Assembly (NCBI GenBank): GCA_013339765.2
Contig: JABSTR010001151.1
Coordinates: forward strand, 36,001-100,000
Length of the DNA: 64,000 nt
Reading direction: 5' to 3'
Source: Haemaphysalis longicornis
Taxonomy: Eukaryota > Arthropoda > Arachnida > Ixodida > Ixodidae
Positions 45,915 through 57,700 of the stretch are shown in pieces. Both the position numbers and the translations under genes were made by a program. The notes beneath the pieces were generated by a model. That model ran no database searches and was not told the DNA's origin. It saw only the letters and a list, made by a program, of their open reading frames with translations. The stretch's first letter is position 1. Each line of letters starts with the position of its first letter.

Positions 45915-45968
45915 GGCCACGGCCGGGCTAGAGCGCCGGACGCCGTCGCCGTAGCCTGGCCGTGGTTC
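45915..45968. repeat. GC-rich hairpin in the intron
   Basis: ccacggccgggcta (about 45917-45930) pairs with tagcctggccgtgg (about 45952-45965), with one mismatch, around a GC-rich loop. Confidence 0.6.
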
Positions 45969-46326
45969 GGCAGAAAGAAAACGGAGAGGAGCGTCTTTCG
46001 AAGGGGGGGACAGCGGAACCTAGCCATCTTGATGTGGTAGCTCGGGGCTACACCAACGCAGACACCGAAACAATGGGGCATGTGAGCTTAGTAATACCCA
46101 TTTATACCGATTTAAACTAGTTTGTTTAGTACGCTTGAGAATTGCGAAAAAGGCGGGAGAATTTTTGTTATGAAATCGCTATTTATCAAAACCAGTTACT
46201 ATTTTCTCCTTCTGTAATACCCCTTAAAAGACAACCAAATTGGTATTCACCAATTTTGAAAACGGGGTCCCATTCGTGGCAAACCGAGCTCAAAAGGTGG
46301 CGTGTCTCTAGCGGCCAGATGCCTGT

Positions 46327-46632
46327 ATGTGGTCTCTACATTTTGTTTTCTTGTCATGCAAACCAACCCTTAACGAATCTTTGCCGTACGCTCACTTAAT
46401 TCTGTCCGGTCCGGGTTACCCAGCAGGTGCTGTCGAAAAAGTTGATCAAGCCGTGCGAAGAAAGCGTGCAATTCGCGCGAAGCAGCTCCATAACAGGCCC
46501 AAAACAACTGTCGCTGAAGCAGACGACACAGCCGTCCCGCCGACACGCTTCCCGGTGCGAGCAGACACCTGCGTGCGGGGAACGCTGGGTAATAGCGCCA
46601 TATCGGCGCGCCATCTACACTGTGCTCCGTGA
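46327..46632 (+). other. Intronic ATG frame with Arg/Lys-rich centre
   Basis: The 101-codon frame contains VDQAVRRKRAIRAKQ followed by mixed sequence and no recognised domain. It is not part of the galactosyltransferase, because the splice joining exon 1 to exon 2 is complete without it. A mobile-element relic or a chance frame is likely. Confidence 0.2.
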
Positions 46633-46889
46633 GTGAAAAGCGACCTCCCCATCTCCAGCCGCGTTGGGAGTTTCTTGTCCAGCACGCCACGAAAGAACCA
46701 TTGGCAGGTAGAGGTAGAAAGCTTTGCTTTAAAAAAACTTACGGCTGATTTTAGATGGTTGACTTCGCCCACAGTCTCCTCCTTCCGCCTTCTTCCAGGG
46801 CGACGAGAACGGTTCTCGAAGTGATCCCGGTGTCGGATAGGGCTTCCAGGCTCAAATGTATCTAATTTCGCCTTTCGTAAACTTTCCAG

Positions 46890-47571
46890 GGACATCATTC
46901 AGGGCGAATTCCTGGACAGCTACTACAGCTTGACGCTCAAGACCATACATTTGCTGAAGTGGGCCAGCGAGCGTTGTCCCCAGACCCGTTACATCATGAA
47001 GACGGACGACGACATATACGTGAACGTCCCGAATCTCATCGCCTACCTCCGCGAAAGCGCAAGCGACTCCCGCTTTCTGGCCGGCAAGCTCGTGACCGGC
47101 GAAAAGCCCGCGCGAAATCCCTTCATCAAGTTCTACGTCCACCCCAGGCTGTATCCGGCCGACGAGTTCCCGCACTACCTCTCGGGCTCCGGCTACGTCA
47201 TGTCCATCGATGTGGCCGCGGCCTTGCTGCGTACAGCGATGCGCATGCGCCTGTTATACTTCGAGGACGTCTTCACCACCGGACTGGTAGCTGAGAAGCT
47301 GGGAATCGAGCGCGTAGACTCATCGTGCTTCACTTACTGGGAGCAGGAAGATCCGTGTTGCCAACGGCGGCTCGTCACGATCAACTTCATGACTCCAGAG
47401 CGCATGCGCAGGACGTGGCGAGTCGTGCACGACGCAGATTTGCACTGCGATGACTCGGCTAGTGTAGGAGATAAAACAAGAGACGGAGAGAGGGAGGATG
47501 CGTCAACAGAGGAACACTGTGAGCGCTGTCGCAACAACGCGGTGCCCTTTAACGCACGCTACGAGATTTGA
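46890..47571 (+). CDS. B3galt-like: Beta-1,3-galactosyltransferase (GT31), coding exon 2
   Basis: This exon encodes the rest of residue 126 to residue 352 and the TGA stop. It holds the catalytic core: DIIQGEFLDSYYSLTLKT (127-144), the metal-binding DDD (165-167) in MKTDDDIYVN, the YLSGSGYVMS segment (222-231), and EDVFTTG (251-257), the acidic ED motif of the family. Conserved-type cysteines occur at 155, 272, 282, 283 and 312. An acidic, non-conserved tail of about 40 residues follows 312. The total of 352 residues is close to the usual 310-350 for this family. A stop in the same frame at 46864-46866 confirms the exon begins after the ctttccag acceptor. The closest named relatives are vertebrate B3GALT1/5-type enzymes. 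The exact acceptor substrate cannot be inferred. Confidence 0.96.
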
Positions 47572-48249
47572 TTTTCCGGAATTGCTGAGAGCTATTTGTG
47601 AATGATCAACGGGATATGTCGGTCCAGTGATTTTCAAGGTTCATCAGAAGGCCAGATATCCAAATGTAATTAATTGAACTTACATGGTAAATTTCAGGTT
47701 GAACACGATGAAAAAGAAACTAATGTGCATTATCGAAGGTTTTATGTCATGTAGAAGTACCATGTGCGTAAATGTGTTGAATGTGTTGAAAGTGCAGTGT
47801 TTTCTCGCTGTCCGCTGGTATGTGTTACTCATGTTACAATAGTATCCATATTAAGGTCTATAGGGACGTACCAATTAACTGTTGAGTAACATTGTATCAA
47901 TAAGCATTTCGTCCGAGCTGGGAGTTCAGTTCAATTATGACATCTGTAAGGTGCATCTGTTACAGTCATGATTTAAACCGGGCGAATTTTGAGTGAGTTT
48001 GGCACTCCATGTAGCGCTTCCGGTCTTATATATTAGTATATAAGGACAAATCTTTAGATGACAGGATCAACACACAACACGGGTGCTTGGGGTGAAAGTA
48101 TGGTATACGCGACGTGAGCAGCAAAGCACCGTTGAGAAGAAGAACAAAAGCAGTTTATTTCATCGAAATACCGTTGCCGCAAAGCACCGTTTTTGGAGAC
48201 AGTTTTCTGCAGGAAGGGATAGGGGCTCTTGTTTAAGAAGATAAATAAA
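47572..48249 (+). other. Probable 3' UTR of the galactosyltransferase gene
   Basis: AT-rich non-coding sequence follows the stop. Candidate polyadenylation hexamers are AATAAG near 47900 and AATAAA at 48244-48249. Which is used cannot be decided from sequence alone. Confidence 0.4.
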
Positions 48250-48830
48250 TAGTGGTTTATCTGGCGTTACTATGCCTGTCTGGAGTGCCCTTGTTCATAA
48301 ATCGACGCTTCATGCTTTGTTCGGACACACCATTTCATTTCAGGTCACGCGCGCTTTCAAAAAAATGCTCGGCTGAATTTCCATCCCCATATTTGCTGCG
48401 TTATCCATTGCCTCAATATTGTACTTCGCCTTGTGTTTTTAATGAACAGCAAGCTTAAGTGGCTGTTGCTGGCGGACAGAGACACGTTTGAAATAGCTTC
48501 AGTTATATTTATTCTTGTAAGTCAGCTGAAGAGTACAAGCCGTGAGAGAATGAAGGCTTCAGAGCTTTTACCAAAGCCCCTACTTAAAATGGGGGACGAA
48601 ACTGTGAACATCCTAAGCGGCTGATTACTTGACGACCCACGGGTTTAAAAACCATCATGCAGCAATAAGAAAAGTTTTACAAATACACAGAGATGTTCGT
48701 AGCGGCCTAGTTTTCTTATTGCAGAAATATGTCACTTCTGTACTGAAATAATAATAACAAATACTGTCGCTTGCTGTCAGCTAGCGCCATCCTAGTGGAA
48801 ACTAAATAAACCAAAACGTGTATCTCGTTT
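48250..48830. other. No recognised feature
   Basis: No gene or repeat recognised. Confidence 0.5.
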
Positions 48831-48844
48831 ATTATTGGCAGCGT

Positions 48845-48925
48845 CTCCTGCCACGCGCGTGGCACCAGCCACGCCCCCCTGGCAACGGCTGCTGCCACGC
48901 GTGACGTCATAATGACGCCATAACA
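48845..48925. repeat. Cluster of GCCACG palindromes
   Basis: A perfect 14-base palindrome gccacgcgcgtggc lies at 48850-48863. Further gccacg motifs lie near 48868 and 48893, followed by tgacgtcataatgacgcc, so several small hairpins fall within 80 bases. It could be part of a decayed inverted-repeat element. Confidence 0.6.
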
Positions 48926-48929
48926 TTAA

Positions 48930-49960
48930 TAATTGTCATTATTTTGTGTAGTGTAGTCCGAAATACACATTTTTTTTATTTGCAGTACAAAATAACGCAC
49001 CATTGAACTGCTAAAACTTTTCTAAACAAACAATTTTTGTTCTTGCGGGAGCAGCCGGCGATGCTCTGCTGCAGCCAGCTGCCGTCCTGCATCGCGTACA
49101 TGGAGTCGCGTATCCGAAAGCGTGACGAAGCTCCGATTTTTTCGGGCCGACAACGTAGATAAACCGAAGTTCATATTGTTAGAAGCACTATCTGAAAACG
49201 TGAGAAAGTTGCTTGTGATTATGTATTGCGTGGGGACCCAGCCAGCCTTTCCAGACCGCAGCAAAATAGCCGCTCTCGAGTAATGTTGACCTTTGACCGC
49301 TTGGTTATGCTTGTTGTACGCCGATGGTACCTGCGTACAGTTTCAGCGTACGTGAGACGACATCGCACAGCCGACTGGCCCCGTTCGAACAAGCGACGTT
49401 CCACACAAGAAAAGACACCGTCCGAGCGTAATTCTGTGAACCTTCCGACGCATGTCGGCGCGGCGGCATCTGCTATCAACAGTTTGCACCACGGCAAGTT
49501 CACAATGCTTAAATGGGCGACCTGAAATCGCGGTGTGTGTTCTCGAAATGAAAACAACTTAGCAGCGCCAAAGATAATCGGAATGTACAGTGCCGAGGAC
49601 GAAGGGTAGTGGCGGCAACTGTTTTTTACTAGGCACATGTGCGCATTACAATTACAGACAATTGCGCCAAGAATAGGAAAGGTAAATCTTTGGTGTCCCC
49701 ACACATGTACCACGTACGTACCACTACAATAGATCTCCTCTTCTGAAATATTAGCAAAGAAAACTTCCGAAAATCGGGAATTTCTTATTTTCTAGTGGGC
49801 GCAATTGTAGCTAAAATTTGTTTTACACCCACGATACGTTTTATGAGCACAAAGTCTTGTGAGCATGCGCCACAAGCATCATAATTGCGTGATATTCAGC
49901 GCTTAAAAAGATTTCCTAGTAGAAACCAAAGGTTTCGTAGTAGAATACATGATTCTACGA
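48930..49960. other. No recognised feature
   Basis: Open frames at 49226-49525 (+) and 49219-49713 (-) overlap without family motifs. Confidence 0.45.
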
Positions 49961-49964
49961 CAGT

Positions 49965-50040
49965 TTAGGACCTGCGACCTTCGAAAGGTAGACTAGCTAG
50001 ACGCTTCATCTCATAGCCACTGCAGTGGTATAACTTTCAC
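49965..50040 (-). tRNA. tRNA-like remnant (decayed SINE head)
   Basis: On the minus strand cagtggctatgagatgaagc resembles a box A/D-arm. About 40 bases later, ggtcgcaggtcc resembles a decayed box B. No cloverleaf can be completed. Confidence 0.35.
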
Positions 50041-50044
50041 GTCT

Positions 50045-50475
50045 CACTGTACCGTGGTGTACGCTATGTTGGCCAGACTTGACTGAGTCCCTCATGCAAA
50101 GGAAGTTAATTCAGGACACCCAGACGATAGGGTCAGAGAAGAGGCTGTACGATGGTAATAGGAAGGGTGTACGCTTTGGCCACCATCATGTCTAATACAC
50201 CTACATGCACTCCAGCATATGAAAACCTATGGGTTCTGCACAGGCTCAATAAGCAACGTCAAAGAGAATCTTAAGATGTGCCTGGAACGTGAAAGCATCT
50301 ACGGATTGTTTGTGTAAACAGGTATAAGCAGCGAGCATGCTGCAAATGTAATTGATAGGCAAACGTAAAGGCTGTCATGTGGCGAATTTAACAAAATAAA
50401 CTGGTGAAAAAAGATCCCAATTTCAAACTACATTGATGTTATATGTGCATGCACTATAAACACAGTCATCAGTAT
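50045..50475. other. No recognised feature
   Basis: AT-rich sequence without recognised coding or repeat content. Confidence 0.45.
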
Positions 50476-50479
50476 GTTA

Positions 50480-51641
50480 ACTGTACGCACAATGGACCAT
50501 ATTCACACGATCAATCAGGTAATAGAGAAGTGCGCTGAGTATACTGAACCCTATATATAGCCTTCATAGATTATGAGAAAGCATTTGACTCGGTCGAAAC
50601 CCTAGCAGTCATTCAGGCATTACAGAACCAGGGGGTAGATGAGCATTATGTAAGAATACTAGAGGCATATTACAATGGGTCTACAGCTACCACCATCCCC
50701 TATAAGGAGAGCAGTAAAATATCTACAGGGAAGGGTGTCGACAAGGAGACACAATCTCTCCAATGTTATTCACAGCATGCTTACAAGAAGGATTCAGAAC
50801 GTTGGATTGGGAACAGGTGGGAGTAAGGGTTAATGGAGAATACCTCAGTAACCTCAAATTTGCTGATGACGTTGCCTTGCTAAGTAACTCGGGGGACGAA
50901 TTGCAAAGCATGCTTTCCGCACTGGGCGAACAGAGTAGACCGTGGGCCTGAAAATTAATATGCAGAAAACTAAAGTAATGATCAATAACCTCGGGACAGC
51001 ACAGCGGTTTGAGATAGGTGGCGAGGCAGTGGAAGTGGTAAGCGAATATATCTACTTAGGCCAAGTTGTGACCCCAGATCCCAACCATGAGGCAGAGATA
51101 ATTAGAAGGATAGAATGGGGTGGGGTGCATATGGCAGACATTCTCAGATAATGAATAGCAGCCTACCATTGTCCCTGAAGAAGAAAGTGTATGACAGCTG
51201 CATCTTACCGGTACTCACCTACGGGGCAGAAACTTGGAGGCTCACTAAGGGTTCAACTTAAATTGAGGACGACTCAGCGGCAATGGAACGGAAAATGATA
51301 GGTGTAAACATTAAGGGACAGAAGAGAGCGGAGTGGGTCAGGGAACAAACTGCGTGGTAAGGACATATTAGTAGAAATTAAGAAAAGAAATGGACGTGGG
51401 CAGGACATGTAATGCGAAGGCAAGATAACCGCTGGTCATTAAGGGTAACAGAGTGGATCCCTAGAGAAGGCAAGCGTTGCAGGGGGCGGCAGAAAGTTAT
51501 TGGGCAGATGAGATCAAGAATGTTGCGGGGATAAATTGGTCACAGTTGGCACAGGACCGAGGTAATTGGAGAATAATGGGAGAGGCCTTTGCCCTGCAGT
51601 GGGCGTAGATAGCTGCTGGTGATGATGATGATGATGATGAT
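50480..51641 (+). pseudogene. RTE/BovB-like LINE, 5'-truncated and frameshifted
   Basis: Reverse transcriptase motifs appear in order: AFIDYEKAFDSVE (about 50560), a GKGV then QGDTISP block split by a frame change near 50735, LKFADDVALL (about 50855) with the catalytic DD retained, and VSEYIYLGQVV (about 51035). Frames break again near 50940 and 51150 and several stops follow. The 3' end has ggcctttgccctgcagtggg and a GAT-repeat tail to 51641, typical of this tick LINE. The endonuclease and upstream parts are missing, so it is dead on arrival or decayed. Confidence 0.88.
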
Positions 51642-51644
51642 ACA

Positions 51645-54167
51645 TCACTTACATGCAGACACGCCTGAAACACTTCTTCACCTCTACAATAAAATATTTC
51701 TTTCGGAGCACATTCACGGTCTTGGAGGGAGCCATAGTAGTGGCTTTCTTAAAGGAAGAGAAGGACCCCCTCTCCTACAAGTTTCTATCATAGACATCCC
51801 ATTGCCATTGTGACAAGCTGCCTGTGTAAGCACTTCGAGAAGATGATAAACAGGAGACTCGTGTACTTCTTAGAGTACAATGGTCTTCTCGAGAGCTGCC
51901 AGGAAGGCTTCAGGGCGGGGCGATCTACCAACGATCAACTCGTTGCATTAGAGGCGTATATAAAAGATGCTTTCCTCCATAAGTGAGACAGTATTCTTTG
52001 ATCTAGAAAAGGCGTATGATACTGCTTAAAGGTATGGTATCCTCATCGATCTGAAGTCCTTTGGCATAACGGGTAACATGATGAACACGCTTGCCAGTTA
52101 CATGTCCGAAAGGACGTTTCGCGTGCGACTTGGAACTACACTCTCTAAGGTTCATGTGCAGGAAAATAGAGTGCCACAAGGTGGAGTTTTAAGTTGCACC
52201 CGTTTTATTGTGAAAATGAATTCCCTTAGGAAGGCATTGCCACCGTAGATTTCCTGCTCAATTCATGTACACGACGTAGAATTATCCTTTAGGTCTTGTA
52301 ACCTGTCGCTCTGCGAGCGCCAAGTCCAGCTTGGTGTTAACAAGCTAGCTGGTTGGGCAGATAGCAACGGTTTTAAATTTAATCAAGGGAAGTGCACTTG
52401 TGTTTTGTTTTCCAAGAGGCGTGGCATCCAGCCGGATCCAGATATTTAACTCAATGGTGTCTCGATTCCTGTTATAAAGGAACACAAGTTTTTAGGTATA
52501 ATCTTTGACGAAAAGCTCACATTCATCCCACACATAAAACAACTAAAACATAAATGCTTAAAAACAATGAATATCCTGAACGTTCTCTCGCACATTTCTT
52601 TTGGTGCTTACAAACAATTTCTTTTACGTGTTTTACCAGCTTGATAGGTTCACGATTAGACTATGGTAGCGTTGTCTGTGGGTCAGCCACTAAAACTTCC
52701 CTCAGAATGCTGGACCCTGTGATTCATCTATGGTTCCGCTTGGCCTGTGGTGCCTTCCGGACTAGTCCAGCTGAGAGCGTCTATGTGGAGTGCTACAAAT
52801 GAAACCTACAATGTCAGAGAGCATACACAGATCTTCTTTATGCTTTTCAAATTTCATCCATGCCTCACCATCCTTTTAAATCCGTTTTTCATGATAGATT
52901 CATGAGTGAACTCCTTTTAAATCGACCATCACTCTCTGCGCCCTTCTCTTTGAGAGTTAGAGAGGAAGCGTCAACGTTTGCCGTCTCCTTTTTAGACACA
53001 ATCCAACCTCTCTAACAGATTTTATAGCACCATGGCATCTCCGCCCTGTATCATGCGACACATCTTTCACACCAGTAGATAGAAACCGAGATCCCACGTG
53101 TGCAATTCTGCAGCATTTCTTGTATTTGCAGCATATGTATGAGTATTCCCAATTTCATACGGATGCCTCTAGAACTGCCACCTCTGTGTCCTGCGCGGTG
53201 CATGGGCCCGGCCTTAATGTCACCAGAACTCTGAATAGTCATACTAGTATCTTTACGGCAGAGGCTTACGGTGTACTTCTTCTTGTCAACCATATACTTC
53301 AAAGCCACATCCCACAATCCATTATCTATACAGATTCCCTCAGTGTCGTGCGGGCACTGTCGTCAACAATGCCTTCGAAAAACCACGTTGTCAATCAGAT
53401 CGTCAAGGGTATTATGTCTGTGTATGTACGCAAATTTGAACTAATTCTTTGCTGGGTCCCTGGCCACTGTGGTATAGCCGGGAACGAAGCAGCGGATCGA
53501 ATGGCTGCTGCTGCTACACTCTTGAATACAGTAGAGATAACCACATTACCCTACACCGACGTGAAACCACACAACAGAGAATAACTTCGCAAAACATGTC
53601 AAACACACTGGAGTGGACAGACAGACAAGTTACACGTAATAAAACCACACTTGAGACCATACACCACCAACACACGTAATAGATACACTGAAGTCGCCTT
53701 GGCTAGATTACGCATAGGGCACACTCATGCAACGCACTCGCACCTTCTCATTGGGTTCCAAGACCTCTGTGCAGCAGGTGCGGAGAGGCCCTATCCGTGA
53801 TCCACATCCTTATACAATGTAAGGCACTTGACACAACACGACACAAATACTTCCCACAACTACACACGCGACATATTCCACCACACCCGTCATACTCCTT
53901 AGGAGACGAAGCCCTGTTTTCAATCAAACGCGTTTTCGAGTTTTTTACCGACGTAAAATTATTACATCTGATTTCTTATCATGCGTGTGGACAACCTGGC
54001 CCTTTACACCAGTAATCTTCATTACGGTGTGTTTTACTTTGTTTATTTTTACTGAAATGTTCTACTTTTACTTCCATGTCACTTTCATGTAATCACTATT
54101 GTTTGGCGCTCTTTGCCCTTAGTCGGCCTTGCGCCATTGAACTCCAAACATCATCATCATCATCATC
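51645..54167 (+). pseudogene. I-like LINE relic with RNase H domain
   Basis: From about 51800 frames read through CLCKxFEKMINRRL, EGFRAGRSTNDQL, FDLEKAYD (about 52005) and VPQGGVLS (about 52170). The site where YxDD is expected reads HVHD (about 52265), so the polymerase active site is lost. Stops occur near 51985 and 52025. A downstream open part (53120-53584) is an RNase H domain. The end at about 54147-54167 is a CAT-repeat tail after ttgcgccattgaac. Polymerase plus RNase H and this tail suit the I group of non-LTR elements. The 5' half is missing at the junction with the preceding LINE. Confidence 0.85.
53120..53584 (+). pseudogene. RNase H domain of the I-like LINE relic
   Basis: The 154-codon open part contains FHTDAS, TAEAYGVLLL, YTDSLSVVRAL and WVPGHCGIAGNEAADRMA. 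These hold the expected four acidic residues of RNase H (D, E, D, D) and the HCGIxGNExAD block. It stays open although the upstream polymerase is broken, which may just reflect recent decay. Confidence 0.88.
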
Positions 54168-54289
54168 GCTGCGCTTCTAGATAAAGAATTCACACAGCAC
54201 CATGAACTAAATCATGACGAGTGGGCGAAGCACTGGGGGTTGTTGCCGTAAATCACCCGTGAGAGTGCTTACTGCTGCAAACATAATTT

Positions 54290-54418
54290 CCAATCAAATC
54301 TAATACAAATACAATTCAATTTTTTCTAATACAATCCATTTGAATCCAGTACAATATAATCCAATCAAATCCAATTCAAATACAACTCAATTAAATTCAA
54401 TCTAAATCAATCCAATGC
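54290..54418. repeat. AAT(C/A)CAA(A/T)-type low-complexity tract
   Basis: The pentanucleotide aatcc and variants such as aatac and aattc recur for about 130 bases. Confidence 0.75.
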
Positions 54419-54447
54419 TCATCGCGCATGTGCATCACGGCTCTCCA

Positions 54448-54672
54448 GGATCTCTCTCTCTCTCCCTCCGTATCTCTCTCTCTCCCTCTGACCTTTCGTG
54501 AACCTTTCATATATCTCTCAACCTATCCCTCCGTATCTCTCTCTCTCTCTCTAAACTTTCGTGAACCTTTTATATATATCTCTCCTCTCCCTCCGTATCT
54601 CTCTCGCCTCTCGCTCTATCTGTAGCCTTTTGTGAACCTTTTATTTTGTTCTTGTGAACCTTTTGTGGACCA
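54448..54672 (+). repeat. CT-rich minisatellite, period about 75-85 bp
   Basis: About three units each combine a ctctct run, ccctccgtatctctctc and a tttcgtgaaccttt or ttttgtgaaccttt block, with varying CT length. Confidence 0.8.
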
Positions 54673-54679
54673 TTTGTTT

Positions 54680-55465
54680 ACAGATGTTTCGATCTACATG
54701 GTGCTGTGCCACGAGCACGAACGCTGGACGCCGGACAAGCCTCGGCTTTAAGGTGCTTCGCCCCAAAAAGCGTCAGCCATTGTTTCTGCCACCCAACCAA
54801 ATGAACGCTTTAATATTAGCATTTTCTGCAATAAGCGATTCTATTGAGAAGCATTCTTTGTGTACAAATACTGCTTAAAGACTTGATGTTCTTACCCCCT
54901 GTCACCGGTGCGCCATCCTATGCCGTAACAGCTGCGGTTAACACCAGTTGTACCCACACACAGACGCGTACACACAACGCATTTATACACTCTTTCATAC
55001 GTACACAAAAAGATACACACATACATGCACCACTCACAAACACATGCGCAGGCAGTAGTAACATTACTCATTCGGCGAGATCAACTCCAAGCACCCCGCA
55101 AAAAACTAAATGTGTACAATGGAGGCCATCCGTTATCAACATGGTTACCCCATGAAATCAGCGTCCTAGCAATGTACTCGATTTCTTTGTGTAAAAGGTT
55201 TTGTTCAGCTCTCCTTATTGTGAACGTGGTCCTGCCCCCCCCCCCCCAAAAACCTCATCTCTAAGGAATGTAAGTGAAAAGGAAACGGACGGAAGTAGTC
55301 ATCATGCAGTAGATTTGCTGACCAGCAATGGCTATAATCGTAATTATTGGCGCACTCGTTCTTAAAATAGGCGCTGCTGGTCTTAGGTGGCGAAGAAAAT
55401 CAGATGTCTGCAGAAGCTGAGACGGCTAACTCATTAGATGTGCAGTGCGGAAAATTTAAGCAATC
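54680..55465. other. Mostly featureless; microsatellite and C run
   Basis: An acac-rich stretch lies near 54955-55030 and a run of about 13 C near 55235-55248. No coding feature is recognised. Confidence 0.5.
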
Positions 55466-55470
55466 TGATT

Positions 55471-55706
55471 GATTGTGGGGCTAAATGCTTCGAAGCTACC
55501 ACTGGGCTACGAGGCTCAACGTAGTCGAGGGCTCAGGAATAATTTTCACCACTTGGCTTCGGATCTTTAGAGTGCGGCAAAATCTCCACACGAGGAGGTT
55601 GCCGCGTTTTGCCTCCACCAGAAAAGCATGCACCGCGAACGGCATCGAGACCGCGTCCTTGGTCTCAGCAGCACATTGCCTGAGCCACTGAGTCACCGCG
55701 CAGGGT
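55471..55706 (-). mobile_element. Ruka-like tRNA-derived SINE, copy 3 (degraded)
   Basis: Read on the minus strand it aligns along its length with the two intact copies, including gtggtgaaaattat and gaggcaaaa. The tRNA head (gtgactcagtggctcaggca) and box B are mutated, with several indels. No target duplication is visible, so it is the oldest of the three copies. Confidence 0.8.
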
Positions 55707-55714
55707 ACTTGGGT

Positions 55715-56810
55715 ACCCTATAAAGAGCTTGCCATTTGTGATTTTCTGTTCTTTCATTTTTTAAAATAAGAATGCCATTATAAAATAACTCTTTGTTATT
55801 GCAAGGTTGTTCAGCTAAAATAACAAACATGTAACAGGCTATTTAGATGTTCTATCGTCAACGTTTGCACCAATCCGTGGTCACGTACTCCGGGTTGTTA
55901 CTCTAGAGACGACGCGTCCTTGGTAGGCTGACGCATGGCCATCCGCTTCTCTTGCATTGGGGGTTTGCGTTGCTGCTCTGCCTGCGCACAGATTTGGTGA
56001 ACTAGCACGGGCTGTGCTCCCGAGTGAATACTCGGAGGAGCCTCAGTGGGGGTGTCTCCATCCCTGAACAAGACGCGATCGATGATTGGAGAGGAAGGCG
56101 GCCGAAGATAGAGCATCGATCACGCCGTGTTTGGCGCTCACACGAGTAGAACCGCCTGCGGAAGGCGATTAGGCCGAAGTCGGGGTGGTTTTTTCTCACC
56201 TCGATGAATCTGAGGCGAATGGCACTAGTCAGATTGTTGCAAAATAACTGTTTTCGCACCAACGGCACTTGTTTTCGCTTTTGTTTTCCGGACCTATACT
56301 CAGTGAACTTTTTCGGATATACACAAGTATTGGAAGGTGGAATACATACGTACGGAGTGTGGCGCGTGGAGGTGTAACTAGCGCAGATATTCTTCCGAAA
56401 AGAAAGAATAAAATGGGAGTTTCATAATAGGATTGTTCGACTTCTATCTTCTTCAAGCCGCCAAATTGATCATGCACCAAATGTTTTTCCTACACTGCGT
56501 ATATGCTCTGTTCATGCGGACTGTGATTTGGCATTCCTGGCAGGCCCAAAGAGAAAGAAAAAACGCTGTTAACTTTTTTCTTAAGGTGTGCACTATTGTA
56601 TTCGCATGGGTTTATGGCCACATATCAGGCAAAGCGAGAACTCCATATTCCCGCCATTCAGCATGTACGCTTCCAGGTCATATACACATAAGCCCTAAGG
56701 AGTGTATTCAGCAAACTCTTGTTTCCATTGCGTGGGTTTTGGTTAACAAAGCAGAACTTGATTGTTTTCCGTCAGCTGACCGACGTTACAAGTTGTCTTC
56801 AATCCGCAGA
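55715..56810. other. No recognised feature
   Basis: A 155-codon frame at 56433-56900 runs into the inverted repeat that follows. Nothing in it is recognised. Confidence 0.4.
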
Positions 56811-56814
56811 AGAC

Positions 56815-57060
56815 CATGTGCAGGTGCTCCAAAAGTTAAACGAAGCACGAGGGCGGTGGCGGGAGCAGGGAAAACTGTTTTCAGCGCGATGTATGAATAG
56901 ATGCCCCGCAGACAGCGAAAGTGTGTGGGCACATCCGGCTGGCCCATCTCGATGTGCGGACACTCGTCATATCGTCGGTTCAAGCGAAGGTGCGCTGCTG
57001 CCACCACTGCTTGACCGGGCGCTTTCAAGGCGTACGTGTAAAGCAGGGATACCATTATTT
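56815..57060 (+). repeat. Inverted repeat pair K, left copy
   Basis: This matches the reverse complement of 57430-57700, for example caggtgctccaaaagttaaa against caggtgctccgaaagttaaa. Blocks gggcggtggcgggagcaggg and tggcccat also match, and the order is preserved. The two copies are about 370 bases apart in opposite orientation. Confidence 0.75.
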
Positions 57061-57069
57061 TCCAAAATA

Positions 57070-57425
57070 ATTTACTGAAGTTTGTCTAATAAGGCCCTTA
57101 TGTTTTGAAGCAGCTGGTCTCCGATAGGCTCACCTCTTCAATTCTCATGTGCGCCCATTAAAACCACAAAGAAGCAATGCAGCCAATGCACGCTTGAACT
57201 GTTTTTTTGTATTCATTTGTCATGCTCTTTCTTGAGCCAATCATGGTTATGGTAACAGCTGCTGAATGATTCACGAGACCTTAAATTTCCTGGCACAACA
57301 AACTTGCCGCAGAGATAATCTCAACCACGACAGGGATGTCGACAAACTGGCGGTGTTGCTAACAAAACGGGAGCCCTACGCGCTGAAGATCCGTTTTCTT
57401 CCCGAACATGCAAGCAGGTTCGTGT
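57070..57425. other. Spacer between inverted copies
   Basis: No recognised feature. Confidence 0.4.
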
Positions 57426-57429
57426 ATAA

Positions 57430-57700
57430 AGCATTAGAAGCGCCCTAGGTTAGCAGGGATGTCAGCGGCGCGGCTTCTCCTTAGCAGGCGATAAGGTGAG
57501 CGAGCATCGAGTGATAAAGCGAGTGAGTTTCGCGATGGGCCAATCAGATGTTCCCGCACACCCTCGCTATTTGCGTAGCACCTATTCGTAGATCGAAATG
57601 GCATGCAGTTTCGCCTGCTCCGGCCCCCGCTCTCGCGCTTCCTTTAACTTTCGGAGCACCTGTACATCCAACGTGCCCATAGCGCGTGCCATTCTGCTCA
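57430..57700 (-). repeat. Inverted repeat pair K, right copy
   Basis: This is the partner of 56815-57060. Its minus strand reads ATG, then codes for LDVQVLRKLKEARERGPEQA, the only part of the repeat that stays open as protein. The same stretch in the left copy is interrupted. Confidence 0.75.

Larger units (their letters stand above)
41640..46889 (+). other. Intron of the beta-1,3-galactosyltransferase gene (phase 2)
   Basis: It begins gtaggc and ends ctttccag after a pyrimidine-rich run. Removing its 5,250 bases joins two bases of codon 126 to one base and restores an uninterrupted frame with no missing family residues. It contains tRNA-like sequence, inverted repeats, a 1.67-kb pogo/Tigger-like element, a 143-bp fold-back and a GC-rich hairpin. 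Nothing in it looks like an extra coding exon. Confidence 0.9.

Noticed and set aside
46852..47294. Frames of about 110 codons overlapping galactosyltransferase exon 2
   Set aside because: They are shadows in alternative frames. Only the frame carrying DDD and EDVF has family residues and splices in phase with exon 1.
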